A DNA stretch of 64,000 nucleotides from Phycisphaerae bacterium RAS1 (GTDB lineage Bacteria > Planctomycetota > Phycisphaerae > UBA1845 > Fen-1342). This document shows positions 1-8,231 of this stretch, piece by piece (the stretch's first letter is position 1; every line of letters starts with the position of its first letter). Position numbers and translations under genes: made by a program. Where the stretch lies: NCBI GenBank assembly GCA_007859745.1, contig SMLU01000001.1:3100001-3164000 (forward strand), in the 5' to 3' direction. The notes under the pieces are model-generated. The model saw nothing but the letters and a program-made list of their open reading frames with translations, was not told the DNA's origin and did not search any database.

Positions 1-1061
1 TTGACGTGGTCGCCCGCCGCGTGCTGCTGGCCGATGGCGAGGTGGGTTACGACTCGCTGATCGTCGCGGCGGGGGCCAGCCACAACTATTTCGGGAACGA
101 CGCCTGGGCGGCCCTGGCCCCCGGGCTAAAAACGCTCGAGGACGCGACGCAGATTCGAGCGCGAATCCTGGCCGCGTTCGAGGCGGCCGAGCGAGAGAGC
201 GACCCGACAACGGTCCGCGCCTGGCTGACCTTCATCGTCGTCGGGGCTGGTCCGACAGGGGTCGAGCTGGCCGGGACGCTGGGCGAAATCGCGCGCGACA
301 CCCTGCGACATGATTTCCGTACGATCGACCCCGGCAGCGCCCGCATCCTGCTGGTCGACGCCGCCGATCGGGTCCTGCCGACGTTTCCGGCGCGGCTCTC
401 CGCCAAGGCAGAGCGGTTGCTTCGACGGCTGCGCGTGACGTGTCGAACGCGGACGAAGGTCGAGGCGATCCATGCCGACCATGTGCTTCTGGAGCGCGAC
501 GGCGTGGTCGATCGCGTGGACGCACGCACGGTGCTCTGGGCGGCGGGTGTGCGGGCCTCGCCGGTCGGCAAGCTCGTCGCGGACGCGACCGGCGCCAAGC
601 TGGATCGCGTGGGGCGCGTCGTGGTCGAAGCGGACTGCTCCGTCTCCGGCAACCGCAACGTCTTTGTCATCGGCGATCTGGCCAACTTCACGCACGAGAG
701 CAACCAGGCGCTTCCCGGCGTCGCTCCGGTGGCCATGCAGCAGGGCAGTTACGTCGCGCGGCTGATCGTGGCGCGCCTGGGCGGCGCCAATCTCAAGCCG
801 TTTCGCTACGCCAACAGGGGCAACATGGCGACCATCGGCCGGGCTGCGGCCGTGTGCGATTTCGGCTGGATTCGAATCTCCGGGTATTTCGCGTGGCTGG
901 CTTGGCTGTTCGTGCACCTGTTCTTCCTGATCGAGTTTCAGAATCGCGTGCTGGTGATGCTGCAGTGGGCGTGGAATTACTTCACGTTCAACCGCGCGGC
1001 GCGGCTGATCACCGGCGAGACGTTGATTCCGAAGACGCGCTCGCCGGTCGAGGTAAAGTAG
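1..1061 (+). CDS. ndh: Type II NADH dehydrogenase (NDH-2), 5' end outside window
   Basis: Single-subunit FAD protein that passes electrons from NADH to quinone at the inner face of the membrane without pumping protons. Only the last ~352 residues are present, because the frame is open to the first bases of the window. The visible part has the second dinucleotide-binding loop GAGPTGVELAG, the FAD-site VFVIGDLANF motif near residue 220, and a hydrophobic C-terminal stretch (YFAWLAWLFVHLFFLIEF) typical of the NDH-2 membrane anchor. The stop is TAG at 1059-1061. The family is clear, but the true start cannot be seen. The next 310 bases to the following gene hold one palindromic repeat and a promoter. 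Confidence 0.9.
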   Translation, partial: DVVARRVLLADGEVGYDSLIVAAGASHNYFGNDAWAALAPGLKTLEDATQIRARILAAFEAAERESDPTTVRAWLTFIVVGAGPTGVELAGTLGEIARDTLRHDFRTIDPGSARILLVDAADRVLPTFPARLSAKAERLLRRLRVTCRTRTKVEAIHADHVLLERDGVVDRVDARTVLWAAGVRASPVGKLVADATGAKLDRVGRVVVEADCSVSGNRNVFVIGDLANFTHESNQALPGVAPVAMQQGSYVARLIVARLGGANLKPFRYANRGNMATIGRAAAVCDFGWIRISGYFAWLAWLFVHLFFLIEFQNRVLVMLQWAWNYFTFNRAARLITGETLIPKTRSPVEVK

Positions 1062-1141
1062 GCGCCGGGCGCGCGGCGCCAGGCTCGGGCGTGGCAGATT
1101 GTGGCAGGCTCGGCGGGCATTTCCGTTCGCGGGCTTGCCAG

Positions 1142-1240
1142 TCCGAACCCGCCGCGCCAAGCGGCGGGTTGACGATCGTACGCGCGCGGCGCCTCATAGG
1201 CCGTGGACGTCAACCCGCCGCTTGGCGCAGCGGGTTCGGA
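1142..1240. repeat. 99-bp two-hairpin palindromic repeat, copy 1
   Basis: Arms TCCGAACCCGCCGCGCC and GGCGCAGCGGGTTCGGA are inverted around a variable centre. Each arm folds on itself (CCCGCCGC-loop-GCGGCGGG). The outer flank GCAGGCTCGGCGGGCA at 1104-1119 also belongs to the family, and appears inverted at copy 2. Same length as the copies at 11211, 15747 and 48499. Confidence 0.85.
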
Positions 1241-1310
1241 AAAGCGGCTCGGCCAGCGGCGTTTGCGCAATCCCAGCCGCACCGCAGCGCGCGAGCTGAC
1301 TCGGCAAAAC

Positions 1311-1339
1311 TTGACACGCGCCGCCGACGCTCCGACAAT
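1311..1339 (+). promoter_or_regulatory. Sigma70-type promoter of the tsaC-fusion/rpiB operon
   Basis: A perfect -35 TTGACA (1311-1316), a 17-bp spacer and GACAAT (1334-1339, 4 of 6). The predicted transcription start is about 1346, some 26 bases before the ATG at 1372. It lies just after repeat copy 1. Confidence 0.65.
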
Positions 1340-1371
1340 CCGCCGGGCAACGGGAACGGACTGGGCACGCG

Positions 1372-2508
1372 ATGCGGACAATCAGCGTAACTTCCGCCGA
1401 CAGCAGCGCTTATGCTGTCGCGATGGGCGAGGCTGCCAGCGCCCTGCGCGACGGTGCACTGGTCGTGTTCCCGACCGAAACGGTCTACGGCGTCGCCGCG
1501 AGCGCTGCCGTCCCACAGGCCGTCGCCCGCCTGCGTGAGCTGAAAGGCGCCGGCGCTGTGCCTCTCACCGTACACCTGGGCCGCAGGTCTGACGTCAAGC
1601 GCTACCTCTCCGCGCCGTCGCCGCTGATGCGCCGGCTGGCGCGTCGTGGCTGGCCCGGCCCGCTGACGCTGGTATGCGAGGAGCCGGCGCCGGGCGAGAC
1701 CGCCGTCGGTCGCCGCCTGCCGGCGGAGCAGTCCGGCGCGATCTACGGCGACGGCAAAATCTCACTGCGCTGCCCGGATCATGCCGTCGCGGAGCGCCTG
1801 TTCGCCGATCCTGACGTTCCGGTCGTCGCGACCAGTGCGAATCGCGCCGGCGCGGCGCCGCCGTGCGACTGTGACGAAGCGCTGCGAAACGTCGATGGGC
1901 AGGTCGATTATGTCCTCGACGGCGGGCGGACAAAATTCGCCGCGACCTCGACCGTCGTGGAAGTGCACGGAAACGCGTGGCGCGTCAGTCGTGAAGGCGC
2001 GCTCGATTCGCGCACGGTCGCGCGCCTGACGCGCAGCGAGGTCTTGCTGGTCTGCACCGGGAACTCCTGCCGCTCGCCGATGGCTGAGTATCTGCTGCGA
2101 GCCCGCCTGGGTCAGTCTCTCGGCCTTTCCGACGAGGAGCTTCGCGCCGCCGGCTATGTTGTTTCGTCTGCCGGGACCTCGGCGATACACGGTGGAAGCG
2201 CCTCAAGCGGTACAATCTACGAGCTGGCGCAGCGCGGGATCGACGCGCGGGGCCATCGCTCGCGACCGCTCTCGGTTGAGCTGCTGCGGCAGGCCGAGCG
2301 GATCTATGTGATGTCGCCGGAGCATGCGGCGGCCGTGCGGGACTTGCTGCCGACAGGTTCGGCGCGCGTGGCGCTTCTGGACCCGTCCGGCCCGATTGCC
2401 GACCCGATCGGGGGCGGCCCGGCCGAGTACGCCCGCTGCGCCGCCCAGATTGAGCGGGCGGTCGACGCTCGCGTTGAGGAGTTCATCCGTGAAGATCGCG
2501 ATTGGTAG
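1372..2508 (+). CDS. Threonylcarbamoyl-AMP synthase (TsaC/Sua5) fused to low-molecular-weight phosphatase
   Basis: Residues 1-215 are a YrdC/Sua5 domain, which makes threonylcarbamoyl-AMP for tRNA t6A37 from threonine, bicarbonate and ATP. Visible motifs are VFPTETVYG, PLTVHL, TSANRAG and STVVEV. Residues ~224-378 are a low-molecular-weight protein-tyrosine/arginine phosphatase, with the P-loop CTGNSCRS (nucleophile Cys228, Arg234) and a DPIGG general-acid region near the end. Both active sites look intact. In Bacillus the two are separate neighbours (ywlC and ywlE) next to rpiB; here they are one reading frame followed by rpiB. The stop overlaps the rpiB start by 20 bases. Which substrate the phosphatase domain uses (phosphotyrosine or phosphoarginine) cannot be told from the sequence. 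Confidence 0.88.
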   Translation: MRTISVTSADSSAYAVAMGEAASALRDGALVVFPTETVYGVAASAAVPQAVARLRELKGAGAVPLTVHLGRRSDVKRYLSAPSPLMRRLARRGWPGPLTLVCEEPAPGETAVGRRLPAEQSGAIYGDGKISLRCPDHAVAERLFADPDVPVVATSANRAGAAPPCDCDEALRNVDGQVDYVLDGGRTKFAATSTVVEVHGNAWRVSREGALDSRTVARLTRSEVLLVCTGNSCRSPMAEYLLRARLGQSLGLSDEELRAAGYVVSSAGTSAIHGGSASSGTIYELAQRGIDARGHRSRPLSVELLRQAERIYVMSPEHAAAVRDLLPTGSARVALLDPSGPIADPIGGGPAEYARCAAQIERAVDARVEEFIREDRDW

Positions 2509-2950
2509 CGACCACCGCGGGTACGAGGCGCGAGAGCGGATCAAGGCTTTGCTGAAGAACCTCAATTGCGACGTGGTCGATTTCGGCCCCGCGTCGAAGG
2601 ACGCCTGCGACTATCCCGACGCCGCCTTCGCCGTCGCCGAGGAAGTCTCGCACGGCAAAGCCGATCGCGGCATTCTCTTTTGCGGCAGCGGCATCGGCAT
2701 GTCGATCACGGCCAACAAGGTCGCGGGCATCCGCGCGGCGCTGTGTCACGACGATCTGACGGCGCAGATGTCGCGCCGCCACAACGACGCCAATGTGCTC
2801 TGCCTGCCGGCCGACCTGGTGGGTGACGCGCTGATGCAGAACATCGTGCGCGTCTGGCTGGCGACCGATTTCGAAGGCGGCCGGCACGCGCGCCGCGTGC
2901 AGAAAATTGTCGAATTCGAAAAGGCCCACTGCAAGGACGGCACGCTCTAG
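2489..2950 (+). CDS. rpiB: Ribose-5-phosphate isomerase B
   Basis: Interconverts ribose 5-phosphate and ribulose 5-phosphate in the cytosolic pentose phosphate pathway. The product is 153 aa, the usual RpiB length. The N-terminus is IAIGSDHRGYEA, the active-site Cys65 lies in FCGSGIGMS, and the phosphate/ring-opening region is SRRHNDANVL. I chose the GTG at 2489 because it starts the conserved strand and has GAGGAG 7 bases upstream; the longer open frame upstream is inside the previous gene. It is translationally coupled to the TsaC-phosphatase fusion (20-base overlap). Confidence 0.93.
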   Translation: MKIAIGSDHRGYEARERIKALLKNLNCDVVDFGPASKDACDYPDAAFAVAEEVSHGKADRGILFCGSGIGMSITANKVAGIRAALCHDDLTAQMSRRHNDANVLCLPADLVGDALMQNIVRVWLATDFEGGRHARRVQKIVEFEKAHCKDGTL

Positions 2951-2985
2951 CTAGTCTGGCTGGTCACGCTGTTCGCATCGACAGT

Positions 2986-3041
2986 GGGTGGGACGGGCGT
3001 CTCGCCCGTCGCGCGGGACGGGCGAGACGCCCGTCCCACCC
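2986..3041. repeat. GGTGGGACGGGCGTC inverted repeat, copy 1
   Basis: Near-perfect 56-bp palindrome: GGGTGGGACGGGCGTCTC ... GAGACGCCCGTCCCACCC. It lies between the convergent rpiB and tsaE. The same element occurs at 20008, 37055 and 40010, and inside feoB at 60822. The rest of 2951-3203 shows nothing I recognise. Confidence 0.9.
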
Positions 3042-3203
3042 ATGACGCAGTTTATCGGCGACACCAGCCCGCGGCCCTCTCCCCGCGAGCAGAGAGAGGG
3101 CCGCCGCCGGCGGAATGCCGGATCCGTGTCAGGCCCCGGGCCGTGGTATTACTAACGCCATCGGCCGCCGCCCCTCACTGAAATAGCTCCGGGAATTCTC
3201 AGC

Positions 3204-3668
3204 TCAACCCGCCCGAGCCATTCCAATCGCCGCCTCCGCCGCGGCTGACAACCCCGCCAGTCTCAGCCGCCGGTGGGTGTTGTCGATGTGCTCGAGCTCG
3301 ACGCCGATCGCCCCCGAAGGCAGCAGCCCCTCGGCCCGATCGGCCCACTCGACCGCAACCACCGCGCCGCGATCCGCCAGAATCTCATCCAATCCCAGGT
3401 CAGCCAGCTCGGCGGCCGCGTGCAGCCGATAGGCGTCGATGTGAATCAGCCTCAGCCGGCCGGCGTATTCACGCACCAGTACAAACGTCGGACTGACGAC
3501 CGGCTCCTCCGGCGGCACATCCAGCCCGGCGGCCAGCCCCTTGACGAACTGCGTCTTGCCCGCTCCCAGCGCCCCGCGCAGCGCGATGACCTCGCCGCCG
3601 GTCAGCGTCCGCCCCAGCGCGGCGGCGACGGCCTGTGTCTGCCGCGGATCGCTGGTTTCCAGCATCAT
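3204..3668 (-). CDS. tsaE: tRNA threonylcarbamoyladenosine biosynthesis ATPase TsaE
   Basis: P-loop ATPase that drives the TsaB-TsaD complex in t6A37 synthesis. The product is about 154 aa, the normal length. It has the Walker A motif GALGAGKTQF near residue 32, then VVSPTFVLVREY, HIDAYRL and VAVEWADRAE, all characteristic of TsaE. The open frame reaches 3701, but the ATG at 3668 forms an exact ATGA overlap with the thiL stop and is the likelier start. A t6A enzyme (the TsaC domain) is encoded less than 1 kb away on the other strand, so two steps of one pathway sit together although convergently transcribed. Confidence 0.9.
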   Translation of the reverse strand: MMLETSDPRQTQAVAAALGRTLTGGEVIALRGALGAGKTQFVKGLAAGLDVPPEEPVVSPTFVLVREYAGRLRLIHIDAYRLHAAAELADLGLDEILADRGAVVAVEWADRAEGLLPSGAIGVELEHIDNTHRRLRLAGLSAAAEAAIGMARAG

Positions 3669-4603
3669 TGCGAGGCTCCGCGAAAGTGCCGCCAGCCGCA
3701 TGGTTCAAGCGGACGGATCTCGCCGGCTTCGCGAAGAAACAGGCCCGGCTGCCGAATCATCTCGCCCACGCGCCGCAGTCCCAGCGGCGCGATGCGGTCT
3801 TCGATCACGTCGGCGTGCACGACCACGGCAAGCTCGAAGTCCTCGCCGTCGCTCAATGCGTGCTCGCGCGCGGAGCGGCCGTCGCGCTGTGCCAGTGTGC
3901 GCGCGTCGGGGTGAATGCACCCATCGAGGCCGGCCGCGTCCAGGAGCGCCCCGCATCCGGACGCCTCGGCGATGCGCGACACATCGAGCGCCAGTCCGTC
4001 GCTGATGTCGATCATCGCGTGCGGCTGCAGCAGGCGGGCGATCTGAAGCGCCTCGCGCACGCGCGGCTGAAACGTCAGGTGCCGCCCCACGATCGAGCCG
4101 CCCAGCAGGCCGCTGACGTAGATCTGGTCGCCCGGCCGCGCCCCGCCGCGCATCACCGGCCCAAAGTCGGGGTCCGGCCGCGCCGCGACGGTGATCGAAA
4201 CGACCGTAGGCCAGGCCCAGCTATTCGTATCGCCGCCGGTCATCTCGCAGACAAACTCATCCGCGCAGGCCTGGGCCCCGTCGAAAAGCGCCAGCGCGTC
4301 GTCCATCGAAAGCGCGTCGTTCAGCGCCACGGCGATCAGCGCCGATTGCGGATGGACGGCCATCGCCGCGCAGTCGCTCAGATTCACCGCCATCGCCTTT
4401 CGGCCGATGGCGCGCCAGTCGTGACGACGCGAGTCGAAGTCCACCCCGTCCATGAGCATGTCCACGGTCCAGAGCAGCTCGCCGCCCGGTGCGATTGTCG
4501 CCATGTCGTCGCCGAAGGGCACGCCTCCGGCGATGCGCGGCGCGAGCCGACCGGCGATCTCGCGGATCAGGTGAAGCTCGTCCTTCTCGTTTGAACGGGT
4601 CAT
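3665..4603 (-). CDS. thiL: Thiamine-monophosphate kinase
   Basis: Phosphorylates thiamine monophosphate to the active cofactor thiamine pyrophosphate with ATP. The product is 312 aa, of family length. Motifs in order: PFGDDMATIAP (metal/ATP loop), WTVDMLMDGVDF, AVNLSDCAAMAV, CEMTGGDTN, MIDISDGLALD and LSDGEDFELAV. These cover the AIR-synthase-type nucleotide fold. The gene ends in a 4-base ATGA overlap with tsaE, so the two are co-translated. The upstream gap to 4694 holds only a strong hairpin. Confidence 0.93.
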   Translation of the reverse strand: MTRSNEKDELHLIREIAGRLAPRIAGGVPFGDDMATIAPGGELLWTVDMLMDGVDFDSRRHDWRAIGRKAMAVNLSDCAAMAVHPQSALIAVALNDALSMDDALALFDGAQACADEFVCEMTGGDTNSWAWPTVVSITVAARPDPDFGPVMRGGARPGDQIYVSGLLGGSIVGRHLTFQPRVREALQIARLLQPHAMIDISDGLALDVSRIAEASGCGALLDAAGLDGCIHPDARTLAQRDGRSAREHALSDGEDFELAVVVHADVIEDRIAPLGLRRVGEMIRQPGLFLREAGEIRPLEPCGWRHFRGASQ

Positions 4604-4624
4604 TTCAGCAATGTCGAAAACACA

Positions 4625-4658
4625 GCGGCGGCGCCGACGTTCGTCGCCGGCGCCGCCG
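4625..4658 (-). terminator. Hairpin after the thioredoxin-like gene
   Basis: Long GC stem (CGGCGGCGCC paired with GGCGCCGCCG) about 35 bases past the stop of the gene ending at 4694. On the minus strand it is followed by a short TTTT run. The U-tract is weak, so this is a candidate only. Confidence 0.4.
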
Positions 4659-4693
4659 TAATTGTCGGTTGAGACGGGACAGCGCTCGCCGGA

Positions 4694-5890
4694 TCAGCTC
4701 GGTGACTTCAGCGCCTTTTCAATCGCGGCGGCGAGCTGCTCTTCAATCTCCGGGCCGGCCCCGGACCCGCCGAAGACGACCTTTCCATCCGGGCCGATGA
4801 CGTAGAACGTCGGGATGCCGTTGACCTTGTAGGCTTCCGCCACGTCGTCGCCGTTGAGCAGCAGGCCGTAGCTGTAGCCGTTGTCCTTCATGAACTTGGC
4901 CGGGTCATCCTGCGGCTTGCGCTTCTGCCAGGTGTTGACGCCGTAGATCAGGACGCCCTTGTCCTTGAACTTCTCGTGCATCTTCTGAATGCCGGGCATG
5001 GCCTTCTTGCACGGGCCGCACCAGGTCGCCCAGAAGTCCAGCACGACCACTTTGCCCTTCAGCTCCTTGAGTACGACCGTCTTGCCCTCCGGCGTGGGGA
5101 GCGAGAACTCCGGCGCGGCGGAGCCGACAGCGAGCGTCTCGGGCTCATCATCGCCGCCCATCATCTTGGCCAGGTCTTTCTCCGCGTAGCCCTCCGGCTT
5201 GGCCGGCTTGAACTGGGCAGGCTTGAGATCGGGCTTCAGGTCCAGCCCGGTGAGCTGCATGATCCGCGTGCTCGCTTCACCCTCAGGCGTTTTCTGGATG
5301 CGGTCCGCGCGGCGCGGCAGGTGGTCCTTTCGGCCGATGTACCAGCGGGCCTCGCCCTGGCCTTCCGCGTAGGTGACGGCGATCACGTCGCACTCGACGT
5401 CGCCGATCGCCTTCGTGCCTTCGTGCTTGATCGTCTCCGCCTTGATTTCGTCAGTGAACGGCGTCTCGTGCACGAATTCCTGCATGAGCAGCAGCCCGGC
5501 GAACTGGAGCAGCGGTCCGGCCTGCGACTGTTTCGCGAAAACGAACTGCTTTTCACGGTCTTCGATGACCACGACGCGCTCGCCGTCCGCCGCGACCGTG
5601 AACTTGACGGTCTCATCACTGGCCGGCGCTTTCATCGTGCCGTCGACGCGCGCCTTGAATCCGCTCTTCTCGTCCGCCGCCCGCTCGCCCACGACCGTGC
5701 CGCTGGCCTTCGGATTCCGATCGGCCCCTGCGCCCTCGACCCAGAACTCAGCCTTGTACGCGAAGCCCTTCAGGGCCTTGGTCGCGTCGTCAGCCTGCTT
5801 CATGATCTCGCGTGGGTCGGGATCGCCCGCCATCAGCGGGGTGCACAGGAACGCCAGAACCGCCAAGGCGGCCGAACAATACCGTTTCAT
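4694..5890 (-). CDS. Secreted LolA-like / thioredoxin (TlpA/ResA-type) fusion
   Basis: 398 aa with a signal peptide (MKRYCSAALAVLAFLCTPLMA). Residues ~25-250 form a beta-rich domain like LolA or the DUF2092 outer-membrane-lipoprotein carriers. Residues ~260-398 are a TlpA/ResA thioredoxin fold with FWATWCGPC (CGPC at 291-294) and the cis-proline in GIPTFYVIG (Pro360). It is probably an extracytoplasmic thiol-disulfide reductase; its partner is unknown. I chose the ATG at 5890 because it starts the signal peptide and has GGAG 7 bases upstream; the open frame to 6109 runs into the neighbouring gene. This domain pairing recurs in Planctomycetota and Acidobacteria. Confidence 0.82.
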   Translation of the reverse strand: MKRYCSAALAVLAFLCTPLMAGDPDPREIMKQADDATKALKGFAYKAEFWVEGAGADRNPKASGTVVGERAADEKSGFKARVDGTMKAPASDETVKFTVAADGERVVVIEDREKQFVFAKQSQAGPLLQFAGLLLMQEFVHETPFTDEIKAETIKHEGTKAIGDVECDVIAVTYAEGQGEARWYIGRKDHLPRRADRIQKTPEGEASTRIMQLTGLDLKPDLKPAQFKPAKPEGYAEKDLAKMMGGDDEPETLAVGSAAPEFSLPTPEGKTVVLKELKGKVVVLDFWATWCGPCKKAMPGIQKMHEKFKDKGVLIYGVNTWQKRKPQDDPAKFMKDNGYSYGLLLNGDDVAEAYKVNGIPTFYVIGPDGKVVFGGSGAGPEIEEQLAAAIEKALKSPS

Positions 5891-6026
5891 CCAGATCTCC
5901 AAGACATTGGGCGGACCGACACATGCCGGCTCGTCAGGGCCCACCAAACCAATGATCATCGCCGGGATTTTATTCCGAAACAAGCGAAACCCGCGGAAAT
6001 CCGGCAAGAACCGACAACTCGGGCGC

Positions 6027-7025
6027 TCACGAGCACCGCACGAACTGCGCGGGCGCCAGACCGCTGGCGGGCAGCGCCGGCCCGATCTCCGCCAGAAACC
6101 GCTGCGCATCCTGGTAGTACCCCGCCGTGGGCCGAACCTGGGGGCAGCGCTGCTTCCACCACCCGTTGAACCGCTCCATCAGCAGCTCACGTGTGTACTT
6201 GGCCGTCATGCTGGCCAGCGCCACCGGCAGAAACCGCTGATCCCCCTCCACATAGAAACCGATCTGCCAGTCGTTCTGCGGCGACGACAACCGGTAACGG
6301 CTGCAGGTTTCCGAGACCTCCTCTTCGTGCAGCCTGCGCTGCGGGAAGCACTGCATCAGCAGGTCGCGATAGCTGGTGCGCCCGCCCAGCCGGTCGATTC
6401 GGAAGAGGACGTCGCGGTCGTCGCCGCCCGTCGCCGCGGCGCGGGCGATCAACCGCATCACCTGCTCCAGAAGCAGGTCGGCCTTGTTTCGGCTGCGCCC
6501 GCCGCCGGCCGCGCCGCCGCGGGGCGCCAGCCTCGTGTTGTAGTAATCCTCGGTGATGACCTGCGCCATGAGGGCGGTACAGCGCAGTCCGGCGGCGCGC
6601 AGGCTCGATTCAAGCCGCGCCACAACGCCGTCGCCGTTGGAACGAGCCGGATCGCGCGGCAGCGGCGGGCTGAGATCGGCGTACCAGGGGCACGCGCTGC
6701 GCGAGGCTGGATGAATCGGCGCGCCGAGCGCCGTCAGCCAGCCGTCCAGCGCGGCGACGGGCGCGCCGGCCAGCCGCGCAAAGGCCAGCACGCTGCGCTC
6801 GAGCGTGTGAATCCCCGCCTTGCGGTCAAACGCCGCCTTCGAATCGTTGACGACCAGCCGCCAATCGCCTTTTCGCCGCGGCTCGCGACAGACGGCGTCG
6901 TCGAGCCGCGCCCACAGGCACGCATCGGCGGCGTCGGGCGCGGCCTGCCAGACGCTGGCGGCGACGACCAGCGGCCCGAGCATCGGCCCATAGCCGGCTT
7001 CATCGATACCGACCAGCAGCGGCAC
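6027..7025 (-). CDS. RNase HII-like protein, enlarged
   Basis: 332 aa with the layout of RNase HII (cleaves RNA in RNA-DNA hybrids). It opens with VGIDEAGYGPMLGP, giving the catalytic Asp7-Glu8 pair. It then has NDSKAAFD, an RIDRLGGR segment (third acidic residue) and GDQRFLPVALASMTAKYTRE, which matches the fourth acid and the AxSxxAKxxRD signature. It is over 100 residues longer than usual RnhB, mainly in a central insertion (~90-190). The family is clear from spaced motifs, but activity is inferred. It is the last gene of the overlapping operon that begins at 9171, and starts 1 base after the MlaE stop. Confidence 0.7.
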   Translation of the reverse strand: MPLLVGIDEAGYGPMLGPLVVAASVWQAAPDAADACLWARLDDAVCREPRRKGDWRLVVNDSKAAFDRKAGIHTLERSVLAFARLAGAPVAALDGWLTALGAPIHPASRSACPWYADLSPPLPRDPARSNGDGVVARLESSLRAAGLRCTALMAQVITEDYYNTRLAPRGGAAGGGRSRNKADLLLEQVMRLIARAAATGGDDRDVLFRIDRLGGRTSYRDLLMQCFPQRRLHEEEVSETCSRYRLSSPQNDWQIGFYVEGDQRFLPVALASMTAKYTRELLMERFNGWWKQRCPQVRPTAGYYQDAQRFLAEIGPALPASGLAPAQFVRCS

Positions 7026-7026
7026 G

Positions 7027-7884
7027 CTACCATCCCAGAACGTAGAAGACCGCGGTGAAAACCGTGTCGGCGCCGATCAGTGCGACGATGCTCTTAACGA
7101 CGGTGGTCGTGGTCGCCCGGCCGACGCCAACAGCTCCGCCCTGAACGTTCAGCCCTTCGTAACACGCCAGCGAAGCGATGATCGCGCCAAACACTCCGCC
7201 TTTGAACAGCCCGGTGAAGTAATCCTTGGTCGTCAGCGCATCGCGTGTCAGATCGATATAGATCTGCGGATCGACTCCCAGCACAAACACGCCCGTCAGG
7301 AAGCCGCCGAAGACGCCGATGACGTCCGCGATCACCGTCAGGCCGACCATCATGACCGTCGTCGCCAGAATCCGCGGCGAAACCAGGTAGCCGATGGGAT
7401 CGAGCGCCGTGGCCCGCAGCGCCTTGATTTCCTCGCCCTCCACCATCGCCCCCAGCTCGGCGGCGATCGACGCACCCGCGAAGCCGCTCAGGATGATGGC
7501 GCTGATCAGCGGCCCCAGCTCGCGGAAGACGGCGATCGCCACCACATCCGCGACGCGCTCGAGCTGCCCGTAGAGCTTGAGCGTCGGCGCCATGTTCAGG
7601 GCCAGGATCACGCCGATGAAAATCTGCACCAGAAAGACGATCGGAATGCTGCGGACGCCGACGCGGATCATCTGTGCGAACAGCGCCCCGCGCCGCATCC
7701 GCCCGCCGCGCCCGGCGGGCCGCGCCAGCAGCCGCCGCAACACGCCGCCCTGCATCCGCGCGATGCCGCCGACGTAGCCGGCCGCGCCGCTGAGCGTCTC
7801 GAGCACGCCGCGGACCGCAGAACCGAGTCGCTCCACGGGGCGGCGCCAGGGAGAGCTGTCGGCCGGATCGTAAGGGGCGCTCAT
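7027..7884 (-). CDS. MlaE-family ABC transporter permease
   Basis: 285-aa inner-membrane permease of the Mla/MCE lipid transporters, which move phospholipids between membranes. The hallmark segments are VFLVQIFIGVILALN, ELGPLISAIILSGFAGASIAAELG, the EEIKALRATALDP coupling region and SPRILATTVMM. Five or six hydrophobic helices are visible. No MlaF ATPase or MlaD/MCE gene is adjacent; instead it overlaps (ATGA) a STAS-domain gene upstream, as MlaB is linked to MlaE in proteobacteria. The substrate is inferred from the family. Confidence 0.88.
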   Translation of the reverse strand: MSAPYDPADSSPWRRPVERLGSAVRGVLETLSGAAGYVGGIARMQGGVLRRLLARPAGRGGRMRRGALFAQMIRVGVRSIPIVFLVQIFIGVILALNMAPTLKLYGQLERVADVVAIAVFRELGPLISAIILSGFAGASIAAELGAMVEGEEIKALRATALDPIGYLVSPRILATTVMMVGLTVIADVIGVFGGFLTGVFVLGVDPQIYIDLTRDALTTKDYFTGLFKGGVFGAIIASLACYEGLNVQGGAVGVGRATTTTVVKSIVALIGADTVFTAVFYVLGW

Positions 7885-8231
7885 AGCCGCCGCGCCTCAT
7901 CCTGCGTGACGGCGATGTTGAACAGCCGCGACAGGTGCGTGATGTCGAACACATCCCGAACGCGCGGCTGCAGTCCGCACAACACCAGCTTTCCGCCGGC
8001 GCGCTCCGTCTTGCGGCGCAGCTCGACGATCGTGCCCACGCCGGACGAGTCAATGTACTTCACGCCCGCCAGATCCACGATCAGGCGGACGGCGGGCGTT
8101 TCGAGCAACGCCAGAAACCGGTCGCGCAGCTCCGGCGACGTGTTCAGGTCGATGTCGCCGCGGACGACGACCGTGCGGGTTCCCGCCGCGTCCTCCACCG
8201 TGACCTCAAGCTCCGGGAGCGACTCGCTCAC
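7881..8231 (-). CDS. STAS-domain protein (anti-sigma factor antagonist or MlaB-like)
   Basis: 116 aa, all one STAS domain: VRGDIDLNTSPELRD, LIVDLAGVKYIDSSGVGT and LRRKTERAGGKLVLCG. The DSSG serine is the residue phosphorylated by RsbW-type kinases. The GTG at 8231 gives a GTGA overlap with the kinase gene upstream and starts just before the domain. The neighbour upstream is an RsbW-like kinase, which suggests a partner-switch pair; the neighbour downstream is MlaE, which suggests an MlaB role. It could serve both. Confidence 0.85.
   Translation of the reverse strand: MSESLPELEVTVEDAAGTRTVVVRGDIDLNTSPELRDRFLALLETPAVRLIVDLAGVKYIDSSGVGTIVELRRKTERAGGKLVLCGLQPRVRDVFDITHLSRLFNIAVTQDEARRL

Noticed and set aside
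5373-7058. 561-codon plus-strand frame over the thioredoxin-like and RNase HII-like genes
   Set aside because: Both underlying minus-strand genes have strong motifs; the plus-strand frame has none.
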